Positions 14,095 through 24,603 of a stretch of 64,000 nt of DNA are shown in pieces. Each line of letters starts with the position of its first letter. Positions within the stretch are counted from its first letter, which is position 1. Below the pieces are notes generated by a model. That model was not told the DNA's origin. It was given only the letters and a program-made list of their open reading frames with translations, and made no database searches. The position numbers and the translations under genes are program-made. Source of the stretch: Syncephalis plumigaleata (Eukaryota > Zoopagomycota > Zoopagomycetes > Zoopagales > Piptocephalidaceae); contig JAIXMF010000001.1 in NCBI GenBank assembly GCA_025201365.1, forward strand, positions 1,364,001 to 1,428,000, in the 5' to 3' direction.

Positions 14095-15386
14095 ATGTGT
14101 ATTTTATTCCTCTATCATACCAATTCTACAGACGAGTTTCCCTGGAAATTGTTCGTATCCATTGATATAGACGACTAATGCGTAGTATGCAGTACTAATT
14201 AATTATTGCTATCATCGATATTCCTTAGGGTACTCGCCGATAATCGAGACGAAGTAGTGGCTCGTCCAACGCAACCTGCTCATTTATGGCCGGAAACTGC
14301 ATCATCATCATCGTCGTCGTCGTCGTTGTCTAACTATGGCGTGGACCAGCTACTAGCGGCTAAGGATCTTATTGCCAATGGCACTTGGTTGGGTATGACA
14401 TTGAAGGGTCGACTATCCACTCTGACGAATCGACCTCCCGCGTCTCCCTCATCCGCTAACCACCACAAAGCAACTATGGGTAGTGTGCAGAATGTCACTG
14501 CCACCACCACTACTACTACTAATATACTACGTATCGATCACGAGGCAATCTAGTAGCTGACTATTTGCAATATCGTACGACAAGTGACACTAGGCTGCAC
14601 GATATGGACGGTCATCTCTACTTGGAATCGATTCAACGCGAGCAGGATAACTATGCCGGTTTCAATCTATTGGTGGGCAATGCTTTATTAAATCGATACT
14701 GGATCTTTAGCCATTCTCCCGACGCTAATACAAACCATAATGGTCATCCGGACAATTTGATAACGTCGTTAAGTTTGAATACACCACACGTCATATCGAA
14801 TGCTGCCTACCCGTATTTCGACCGTGATATTTGGCCAAAAATCACAGCTGGTCAAACTAATTTCGATCGAATTATCAATGTCTACAAGAAGGAATGGCAG
14901 TCGAATTCGGTAGAGATAAGTGCAACTACCACCGAATCATTCGCTCGTCAACTATTTGACATGTTAGGGTAGGATGGATGAGTGGTGAAAAGATTTGTAA
15001 CGACTTGTAAACGCTAACCACTGCTAATTAGTGATCGACAATGCTATCCACCATCAGATGAGGCGATGAAGAATCGATTGGTAAATCAGAATAATAAGCA
15101 TACCCGATGGCACGTCTTTGTGTCGCCATTAGGGAAACTGGAAGCATTCTACGCAACACGTACTAGTACCGTAATACTAGTTGACCATCAAAATAATGTT
15201 ACATTTGCTGAGAGAAACTTTGACTACATTATCGATGGTGCAAATACAATGAATGATATAGTGTTACATGAGATGGCTAATAGAGCGCGCGTATTTCAGT
15301 TTCAACTAGCGGACTATGACGCGACATCCATGCCAACCGTTAATGAAACTTACTGGCAGGATCTACCTAGTGTCAATATCCTATAG
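14095..15386 (+). CDS. TANGO2: TANGO2 / NRDE-family protein
   Basis: Exon 1 (14095-14150) encodes MCILFLYHTNSTDEFPWKL. Splicing to 14229 restores the family signature VLADNRDEVVARPTQPAHLW (the NRDE motif after an N-terminal Met-Cys). Then come GTWLGMTLKGRLSTLTN, GNLVADYLQ, NYAGFNLLVGNALL and, in the last exon, ATRTSTVILVDHQNNVTFAE, all typical of TANGO2. The reading frame appears broken near 14500, but an intron at 14480-14544 (donor GTAGTG, branch ACTAATAT, acceptor CGAG) repairs it exactly. A fourth exon starts at 15032 and the stop is TAG 15384-15386. The first donor (GTTCGT) is weak but gives the right frame. TANGO2 proteins act in lipid, acyl-CoA and possibly haem handling at mitochondria and ER; the exact reaction is unsettled. 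The stop lies about 50 bp from the edge of the segmental duplication. Confidence 0.88.
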
Positions 15387-15697
15387 GCTTTACATTAATA
15401 TACACAAATTTTAAATAATGATTAGCCTAGCTCTATCTGAAATGCAATTTGTTAGTAGATACATGTAATTATGCTAGTCATTGATACACGCTATTAGTAA
15501 TAGATACTGATTATTTACTGATACTACAAAATACGAACTACGGTATAATATTAATATGCATACAAGAAAAGATTACAAATGTATACAAGGTTGATGATGG
15601 TTGATGAATGGTGGATGAGGCGACAACACAATATAAATACTGTTTCTAATTACTAAATGATTGTCACAACAATCTACGATAGCTAGCCCGTTTCTTA

Positions 15698-18175
15698 TTA
15701 TAACAAGAATTGGTCCCGCTTTATATGATTGTTGTGGTTGCCTATATCGTAATAGAATAAAGTATCCATATTGCTGAAAGCAAGTCTGCATTCCTTGATC
15801 AATGTAGTCGACAGTTGTGCCACTACTAAAATGCTAGCCCGTCCCTCACAATGGTGAGAGCCAGTCTTGCGAATAACAGAGACAAGTATACATTGATGCT
15901 GATGACAGTCCTGTGATTGGAGTAAGGTTTAAAGGAATGGCTAATGGAACAGGAATGAGCACATGAACTAGAGTCATAGATTGCAGCATACTTACATTAA
16001 CCAGGTTGGATTTGAGCATGTCCATCGGCATGGTCTCGCCAAATCGACGCATGCCAGCTGCAGCAATGATACGACGCGACATGGGCGACATGAATGAATC
16101 GGATCCATGAACGATCGTTTGTGAGGTGGTGGACGACGACTGTTCTTGCGACTCTGTAGCATTCTTCGTAGACTCGATGGCATTGGATGGCGATGAACAG
16201 CGTCGAGTAGAAGGTGGTGTGTGTGGTGCACTGCTATGACAAGCACCGATGTGATTCACTGCTGACTCGCTCAAGGAACGCTCAGCATAACGAGACTTGT
16301 AGATGCCACCATTGGTATGCACAGAGACACGAGTGCGTTTTCGCATCACTGCTCATTCAGTCCCAGTTGAGGTGAGCTTAATCGTCGTGTATCTCGTCGT
16401 TGTCGTTGTTGCGGTGATGCTGATGCTGATAGGAATACATCATCGTCACTGTCATTGGATGTTGATGGATTTGGCATGGTGTGCGAGCGAGTTGCTAATG
16501 GCAGCACCTTACGCTTCAAGAACGAACAAGACTGAGTATTGTCCTCGATGCCGCTACGCTTACGCTTGATGCTGGGTGGACGGCAGAAACCATCGGCATC
16601 CTTTTTCGTTGTCGATTCAGATGTGGCTGAGCAGAACAGTGATGGTGTAGAGCGGAATGCGGTCTTTTGCAATGAACTGGCTAATGAGGAAGTAGTCGTA
16701 GTAGTAGTAGTAGTAGTGTCGTGTTCTCCTTCTTTAGCCGTTCCTTCATTGATTGATGCTGCTTTACTCTTGATGAAGTAATTCTCGATGTTATAGGTCG
16801 GTGATATCTAATAGAACTATGATTAATAACTAGCTGTGACAATAGCATGAAGAAGAAGAGTATTAATACATACCTTACTACTATCATTCGAGCTATTCCC
16901 ATTTCGTTTACGTTTTGATATGGGTGCTGGTGCCTTGAACGTTTCTTTGCAGGTACATTTGACTTGTTGGCCAATGAAGCATGCTTAGATGTGGATGATG
17001 ATGTCGATGTCGCTTTGGCACTAGTTGGTGGGGGAGTCTTGTTTGATACCAATGCATTAGTGACAGATTGCTTCTTGGTATTATTGGCAAGTGCGAGTGG
17101 TGACAATGGTGTACGAGGATTCGACATCATATTGCTCTTCTTATTAGAGAAGGACAGGAGTTTAGACTTGCTAGATGTCGATGTCTTTGTGCACTCATCA
17201 TTGGCAATCCATAGTGCAGATGCATTCGCTGAATGTTGCAATGCAGGTTTGGCGATGATGGAATTTGAACATTTGATGTCGTATTACCGATATCAGGAGA
17301 TGGTAATGTGCATCGGATAGGAGACAATGCTTTGTTGGTCTGTTCCTCATTGCTGATAGAAGAAGGAGAAGGAGAGGGTTCGTTATTTGCTGGCTTCTTA
17401 CTATCTTGTTGCATAGCAATAATAGGAGATGCTCAGTGAAGAATGGCAATTCAAGCAGATCTAATGACTCTTGTGTCTTCATAGTGGGTGAAGATACGAG
17501 TAGAGGACTTGATGAAGTTGCATCGACAGCCTGCTCCTTGCTCATCTGTTCCTTAGCATTGGATGATGTCTCATCGAATGGCCACATCAGCATGCCAGGA
17601 CTTGATGATGATGATGATGATGATGATGTGATGCAAGTATTGTTGAAGACAGGAGAGGTCAGCTGATCAATGATCGCATCATCAGCAGACAGCCGCTTCT
17701 TATTGCTCTTGGTTGGTGTGCAGAAAGCAGATGGTAGTTTGGGTGATGTTGATTGTCGCTGCGCTGCTGGTGTCAATGGCATTGATGTAGAAGAGAATGG
17801 AGGAGGCAGCTCGACAATGTTGTCCGCTTGACCATCGATGGACGTGTCGGCAGTTGCAATGGGAGTAGAGGAGTCGATTGATGCTTGCATGGCTAGCACG
17901 TCATCATGAGCAGGTGTCTTGATGGTATGAGACAATGTGCATGACTGCTTGATCGACTGTTGTGTTGGAGTAGATGATGATGATTTCATCGCGGTGGGCA
18001 GACTAGCCACACCATCCTTTAATGTTTGTAGCGTGTGTCTCATGGCTGTCACCGGCTTCTTCTTGAGTATGCTCATTGTCGACAAGAGCGAGATCTTGAA
18101 TCGCATACGACGAGTTGGAGCCAGACACGGCTCGCGTTGTCGTTGCGACAGCTTCTTTTGTTGCCAGGAAAACAT
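15698..18175 (-). CDS. SP/TP-rich basic protein of unknown function, copy A (frame-broken as sequenced)
   Basis: It starts MFSWQQKKLSQRQREPC at 18175. The protein is rich in Ser, Thr and Pro, with many SP/TP sites and basic patches (PISKRKRNG, SIKRKRSG, MRKRTRVSVH), suggesting a nuclear CDK-regulated protein. An intron near 16801-16872 joins NSSNDSSK to ISPTYNIENYFIKSK. The C-terminal part has RRIIAAAGMRRFGETMPMDM, then an intron after SNLVN and a last exon containing VVAQLSTTLIKECR and the stop at 15698-15700. Compared with copy B this copy has frameshifts, for example a missing base near 17432 and another near 16348, at places where copy B is intact. The two copies carry complementary indels, so either both are decaying or short-read polishing failed in the duplicate. 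I do not recognise the family. Confidence 0.6.
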
Positions 18176-19130
18176 GGTCTAGTGCGGAGTGGTTGTACTA
18201 AATGACTGGTGAATACTGCTGAACCACAAGGTGCGGCAATAATACAGAGCAGAGGATAATCATGCATCATATCAGTAAATACACACACACTTGACGATAC
18301 GCTTTCAAATCACAGACAGGCTTGTCACTTACATTGAATATGGCAATACGAGCATAATACGAGTATGCTCGACAAGTAGTAATAAAGAGGGAATGTAGTA
18401 ATAGACTAAAGCTCTAGAGTGTGTTCGGAAACTGAACCAGAATAGCGCTGGATCAAAACAATAACAAACAGTCGAGTGGCTAGTTTGCTATTGCTCACAG
18501 CGTAAGCCGTATATTAAAGCGAACAGACAAGCTTGCTATATGCTTTGGAATAATTAGAATAAATAGATCAGATACAACTTTCTGATGTGCAACGATAATA
18601 GCATACAGTAAACAAAACACAAGAAAGAATGAAAGAAAGTGAGTGAGTGAGTGAGTGAATGGGGAAGGACAGCCAAATACACAGTTATACCAGACTGATC
18701 ATTCATTAACTATAATCTGCTTCCGCATCATTGTTTTCTAGATGCCACCATCTGCTACATGTCAATAGAGTTTCTAAGCATACATGCACTTGTATGCTGC
18801 GATAGATACGGCATACACGTCATGCTGCATCTCTAAATATGCTGTTGGATAATACGCGTCGACGGTGTTTCAAGATGTAAACAAATAATGTCACGTGATA
18901 TATGCATATCCACTCGAGACATAATGATGATTCATTCATAGCAGACTAGCATATCAGGAATAAAGAGATGGCTTCATTCTAACAAGTGTCGAGATAATAG
19001 AATGATTACCATTTAGAATGGAGATTAGTGCATATTGTCCGGATGTTGTCTCTTGTATTAGCAATGAATAAAATGGAAATAATATGTGATCAATATTGTT
19101 AACATTTGAACCAGTACTTGCACATTATTT
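18176..19130. other. Upstream region of copy-A SP/TP gene
   Basis: Non-coding stretch between the terminal exon of the array gene and the SP/TP-rich gene. It contains a GAGT/GAAA simple repeat near 18625-18658 and is conserved in copy B only because of the recent duplication. Nothing else is recognised. Confidence 0.4.
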
Positions 19131-20608
19131 CTAAAGTAGAAGGAAGCAATGGCTATAATGCTTAGAATACGACATATATTTATTCAATAAATGACTGAAT
19201 GATCTTGTAGATATACTTGTTGTTGTTGTACCAAGGAATAATGACTTGAATGGCATGGACACTAAATGAGGATCTTGCACCAATACATTCTTGACTTGAA
19301 TACCTATAATATCTACTTGATGATGTCCTTGTCTTGTTCTTTAATCATGATGGATTAGTATGAGTATAATTATTGTGGATTATTACCTACCGCTTAATTC
19401 TATCGTCCAGATGATGTAGATTGTAGTGTGATTAGCGTATCGTAGATGACGATTGAAGTAATGACTTACACCCTATCATGCAGGAACATATGTGGATCAT
19501 GTGCCGTATTAGTATTAGTGCGTCATAAATTACGGTCAGAATGATTACTTACATCCTATCATACAGGAACATATGTCATATTATTATTAGTGTATCATCA
19601 TTTACGGTCAGAATGGTATCTTACCTCCTATCGTATACAAACATCCGTGGATCATGCGTCATACTGTGATTAGTACTCGTTCATTACGGCCAGAATGGTA
19701 ACTTACACCCTATCGTATACAAACATGCGTGGATCATATGTCATATTAGTATTAGTGCGTCATAAATTACGGTCAGAATGTTAACTTACAACCTATCATA
19801 CAGAAACATAGGATCATACGCCACGTTGTAATTAGTACCCCATTCATTATGGTCAGAATAGTAACTTACACCCTATGTATACAAACATACGTGGATCGTG
19901 CATCATACTGTGATTAGTACTCGTTCATTACGGCCAGAATGGTAACTTACACCCTATCGTATACAAACATACGCGGACCATGCGTCATACTGTGATTAGT
20001 ACTCGTTCATTACGGCCAGAATGGTAACTTACATCCTATCATACAGGAGCAGACATGGATCATATGTCATATTAGTATTAGTGTGTCATAGACTACGATT
20101 GGAATGGAAACTTACAAGCTGTTATACAGAAACGTATAGATTGTGGGAGATATTGTGGTTATTACACTCATTCATTACAATCAGATGGTAACTTACACTC
20201 TATCATACAGGAATATATGTCATATTATTATTAGTGCGTCATAAATTACAGCCATAACGATAACTTACTCCAACTTATAAAACGCATTCACACATGATTT
20301 TGATTTATGTTACGATTAGATAGTACTTGCTATGGTTAATAGGATAGCTTACGAAGTTGTGCTAACAAATTAATAGGCGAAATAAACATTACAATGTGAT
20401 TAGCACGTCAAAACAACCATTAATACACATAACTTACGACTATGGTAATCATCGGTGGACAATGAAACAATAGGCTACGATTAGTACATCAATTGATAGG
20501 GTCACGGCCAGACATACCACGACGACCAAGACGGGACTAGCTTCAACGGAACCAGACTGGCGAGGCGACAACGGCGACGGCAATAGCGAGAACGGCAGAG
20601 AACTTCAT
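19131..20608 (-). CDS. Micro-exon array gene A, secretion-signal-like start (frame-broken in exon 1 as sequenced)
   Basis: The start ATG (20606-20608) opens MKFSAVLAIAVAVVAS, a textbook signal-peptide core, downstream of a TATA box. Exon 1 (20518-20608) ends at GTATGT. Internal exons then follow on the minus strand, each between ...TAG and GTAAGT: lengths 2, 9, 5, then ten of exactly 3 nt (AGT, CTT, GAT, GGT, GGT, GTT, GGT, GAG, GAT, GGT), then 2 (or 9). The terminal exon runs 19131-19338. In one frame these give ...CPQLLGSLDGGVGEDG joined to RTRQGHHQVDIIG and on to a stop at 19131. That frame differs from the ATG frame by one base: the ATG frame meets TGA within exon 1. A single missing base after codon 15 would reconcile them, so this is a broken gene or a sequencing error. 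Exon calls are inferred from splice motifs only. Confidence 0.5.
19381..20460 (-). repeat. Short tandem array of intron plus 3-nt exon units (array A)
   Basis: About 13 units of roughly 80 bp. On the minus strand each unit reads GTAAGTTACCATT ... ACTAAT ... GTATACGATAG followed by 3 nt and the next GTAAGT. Neighbouring units between 19440 and 20040 are close copies of one another, so amplification was recent there. Units toward 20300-20460 are more diverged. Confidence 0.85.
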
Positions 20609-20804
20609 GTTGAGGTTGGCCTAGTGAAATGGATAGACAGATAAACAGACTAAAACGAGTAGTAGTAGCAGTAGTTAGAGTAGAAGGGAATATAAGGCAG
20701 TGGTATATACGAGTAGTAACAGTAGTAGTAGATAGTAGCTAGAGTAGAATAGAATAGAAGAGCGAGTATGAAGATGGCAAGTCGAGGGTGTCAAAATGTG
20801 CTCG

Positions 20805-20811
20805 ATTTATA
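20805..20811 (-). promoter_or_regulatory. TATA box of micro-exon gene A
   Basis: The minus strand reads GGCTATAAATCG about 200 bp upstream of the ATG at 20608, followed by a CT-rich leader. Position and sequence fit a core promoter; function is inferred. Confidence 0.5.
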
Positions 20812-21087
20812 GCCGAGATGATAGTGATGATGATAGCGGATATTCCTAGTGAGCATAATACGATGGTCATAGGCCACAGTCAGACTATCTCCATACGATA
20901 CTCTCCTCTGTACATGGATTGTACTCGGAATGATGGAACATCCATCAGACTGCACGTTTACCATGCCATCCATGTGGATATTGACCAGTAGATGTAACAT
21001 TCGCTAATGAATCATGTCTACTTCAATTGGTTTACTTTTGTCGATGACTGATAGCGACATAGCCAAGCCTTTAATCTGCTACTTATC

Positions 21088-21721
21088 GGTAGTACACCGA
21101 GCAAGCCAGCACCAATTAGATAGTGGAGTACGCGTCAGCATGTCTCTGTCAACTACCAGTACATCCAAGATATACAGGAAAGCAAAGTAGCGGGTGAACA
21201 GTACTAGTCTTTGGCATATGACTGCACCATTAGTTGTACGAGAATCAACTAGTAGCACTCGCGTAGTATTCCTCTCGCCACATGGACGTACAACAAATGT
21301 CTGCCGTGTTCACATACTAATATCATTGCTATTGATGAATGTCAAACGATGTTGATCTGTCAATCGATCATCTCCAGACTAGAAGCTATGCATATGGGAC
21401 TGTGCATATGAAAAGAGGGTTGACTGTTCGTATGTTTATTCGTGATATCGAACACCCTGATAGGTTACAAATACCTGCTCCTATTAGTGCAATGACGTGG
21501 ACATCAATCAAATGGCCATAATATATCGTATCACCATTATCATTGATAGCTATCGGTATGTTCGGTGAATGATGCACGCGTACACTTGCATCAACTGGTA
21601 TTGCTTGTTTGTATCGTACATCCAGATATATCGACTACTTTGTATTGATTGATTGTACGATGATATTATTGCAATAAGTGTATTGATTGTTGTATACATG
21701 ACTAGTGTATTATGGAATGAA

Positions 21722-21755
<34 letters not shown>

Positions 21756-22020
21756 CAATATGCGAGTGATAATTGATGGATACAATGGACAGACAAATAC
21801 CAAATGACAGGTAGTATTGGTGTGGTAGTACACCGAGCAGATGAGTACCAATTAGATGGAGGAATACATGTCCAGCTTGTTTCTGTCAATTGTCAAATGC
21901 AATCCGAATGCATAAAGCAATATCGACATGAGTTACCCGGGTCAACTATTGTATGGTTGCGTTGTCACCTTTGTTTGCAATGTATCATGTAGCATTCCTC
22001 ACCCCACATGAATGTACATC
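21088..22020. repeat. Diverged direct repeat pair (about 21088-21300 and 21820-22020)
   Basis: Both copies share GGTAGTACACCGAGCA, then ACCAATTAGAT, then a TCTGTCAA block. About 120-130 bp further on they share a TATTCCTC/CATTCCTC plus CCACATG segment. The same order and spacing in both halves indicates an old tandem duplication of about 730 bp. No coding content is seen. Confidence 0.6.
21721..21756. repeat. (AGT)n microsatellite
   Basis: About eleven AGT repeats in non-coding DNA. Confidence 0.9.
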
Positions 22021-22898
22021 GTATGAGCTATTACAATTGAATTAGACATGCATCTAATGAGTGCCAAGATAGTCATTATCATTTAACCACTTTTAGATGC
22101 ACACGATGCATATGAGTGTCGATTAAAGTGGAAATGTAAGGAAAGCTATCCACCTGTTTAAGCATCATAGCAATTAGCGATGAATGAATGAATGTCTGTC
22201 ATGTCGTGTAGCTACATGCCCTGTCAATTGTCTGAATCTACACATCATTATCATTTCAGAATTACCAGAATACTTTTCTCTATCCAACTGACTGCTTTGT
22301 TCCTATCTAATGACTGTTCTATTCCCTTATACTTCTTTTCACCTTATTCATTAACAACTTACATGAAAATAACTACACAGCAGTTGACTATATCATTGAA
22401 ATCTTCAGTGTTATTCCATATGTATATACAAACATTATCAATAAATCTATATTCTCAAAGTAAAACAGCCTTATGAATGCTTTAACTTTGTACGTAACAC
22501 GCTCTAACTTCTTTAGCTACTCATTCAGCATTGCTTATAATAAGTTAATACTACAATCATTACACTAAGAAGTAAGCACACATGCACACACATGACTGCT
22601 AATAAATAATACGGGCTCAATTAATATTGATGGAAAATGACCAAATCAGTCGTGTTTGTTTGTTTACTACTACTACTACTTGTTGTTCATTAACAAAAAT
22701 GTCCACTAATGCACAACGCGTAGAAGAGGTGATTAGGATGTGTATGTATATATATATCCCGCCAAGTGTGAATAACAGTATATGTAAGAGTATATTATGG
22801 ACCGATGTTGAAACAGTGACAACAACAACAACAACCAACAAATAACAACATCGCTTACTCATTCATTCACACATACGCGTACACACATATATATCCAT

Positions 22899-23885
22899 TT
22901 AAGCCTTAAGGGCAAACTTGCGTAGAGGGAAGTTTTGCTCGCGCTTAATGGTGCGGAGTGTCTTGGTGCTACGCTCCTTCTTGGTCAATTGACGACGGAT
23001 GGCACGTGTCTTCTTGACGCGCAAGTCAAGTGGCTTGTACTTCTTGCCCTTGTAGAGCAGAGCAACCTGAGCGCGTTGCTTTTGAGTAATGACAGTCAAG
23101 GTACGAGCAATGGCGTGCTTGACTTCGCGACTAATTGATACGGTGGTGGTGGTATAGCATATTAGAATAGATTAGTTGATGATCAATCAAAGCGGGCTGA
23201 AATAACAATAGAGCTACTAATCAATTCGTAAAGAAAAGAGATACTTACATGCGGAAGGTCTTGGCATTGTTACCAGCGGTGACCTTTTGGACACGAAGGG
23301 AAAGGAGCTCTTGCTTGAGATCATCCAACTGCTTCTCAAGAGCAGCACGGTCTTTCTGACGCAGCTCGGAGGCCTTGGAGGTCTATAAAATAGTCGCGAG
23401 TAATACAAAAATACCATAGAATAATGAATTAGTCAGGCTGTCCTATACATGTATGTTTACCAATATAAATATTATCCCTTCTACTATTAGTAGTAGCAGT
23501 AGTAGTATTAGTATGCGTATTATCTCGCAAATAATACACTTACGCTAAAGTGATTACTACTGCTAAGGATTATTGCGCCACTTTAATTCTTATTATTACT
23601 ATTAGCTGCTTAGTTATTGTACAACTATATTCATAGCCAAAAGCAACAGTATAATACTATCTATTCTCGTTCTATTTATCATATGTATACGCTCTTATAT
23701 CTCTTATATATAGACGAGTAAATACGAATCGCTTACAACTATCTATCTATCCATCTATCTACTATATCTACGCTAATTATCTCCATATCCTATCAATATA
23801 TTATAGTATTCATCCATCCATCCATCCATCCATCTGCATACTCTACCAACTCATCCTATATTGTATTTGTATAGATACATACCAT
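22899..23885 (-). CDS. RPL35: 60S ribosomal protein L35 (uL29)
   Basis: The protein reads M-TSKASELRQKDRAALEKQ, then LDDLKQELLSLRVQKVTAG, NNAKTFRIREVKHAIARTLT, VITQKQRAQ and KKYKPLDLRVKKTRAIRRQL, which is unmistakable eukaryotic L35, a subunit near the peptide exit tunnel. Exon 1 supplies only the ATG (23883-23885). Intron 1 is about 500 bp (23383-23882), by far the longest in the housekeeping genes here. Exon 2 is 23249-23382 and exon 3 is 22899-23130. The length of about 121 residues fits the family. An intron just after the start codon is common in fungal ribosomal-protein genes and often enhances expression (family knowledge). Confidence 0.96.
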
Positions 23886-24603
23886 ATTGTCGTTTCGGAT
23901 GGATAGCGAATCCTAAGGAAACGAATGTTTAGAAAAGAGAGAGGAGGAGCCAATCTTGGGGCCGAGTGGACGATGGCATCCAGCTTGCCTCTGCGCACAC
24001 CACTGTGCCAGTCAATCGACCCACTCAGTCACTCAGTCAGTCACATTCACTAATTCACAGATTAATTACTATACAGTGTTTTTCCATCCAATTAGCGCAT
24101 TTACCCTTTAACTTTTGCTCTTTATTAATAAATAATTTGTATAATTGTTAACACCATTATTGCATTGCTATTATTATTGAGTAGTTGTCATGACTCTAGC
24201 CGTTAAGGGAGATGTTAATGATCGCGATATCATCTATTACAATTAGTGATAACTATCATTTATTCATAAAAACAAATGGCTACCTGCGCACATTGGATGG
24301 AAAAAGCCTGTAATCATTTTTACTTGAGAAACAACTAATAACAATAAAGCACTAATTTTATTAATATTTGCTACTAATGTTATGGATATTGAAGGTATGC
24401 CATTGCATTGTGTTGATGGGGATAATCAAATATTTGTATTTTGTATTTTTGTATATAGAAGCAATTGGGAATGAGACATCATTATAGTAACAAGTCATTC
24501 TAATTAACTTGTTCGATATTATCCAGTCAATGATAATCAATAGCGGTGTTTACTATTGATTGAATACTAGTGTGAAGGTATTCATCATGTCACAACAAGT
24601 ATG
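23886..24603. other. Intergenic spacer
   Basis: This is the upstream region of RPL35 and the 3' flank of the RING-CH ligase. It is AT-rich; I see nothing specific in it. Confidence 0.4.

Larger units (their letters stand above)
15440..19371. repeat. Segmental duplication, copy A (partner 43507-47342)
   Basis: These 3.9 kb match 43507-47342 in the same orientation, by eye at well over 90% identity with many 1-9 bp indels. It starts just after TANGO2 and ends inside the last intron of the small exon array, a few bases past the shared GGATTAGTATG. It contains one SP/TP-rich gene and the terminal exon of the array gene. Confidence 0.93.
20812..22898. other. Intergenic region with a diverged tandem duplication
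   Basis: I find no gene here. It contains an imperfect repeat pair with a period of about 730 bp and an AGT trinucleotide run, listed separately. At 22227-22263 there is a 37-bp sequence that recurs almost unchanged at 55924-55960. Confidence 0.45.

Noticed and set aside
13902-14165. Alternative 87-aa frame starting MQCLWQYIRGK
   Set aside because: It overlaps the TANGO2 first exon in another frame. The Met-Cys start at 14095 gives the correct family N-terminus.
14480-14560. Frameshift in TANGO2 with two adjacent stops
   Set aside because: A short intron (14480-14544) with an ACTAAT branch site removes the problem and restores the family motif GNLVADYL.
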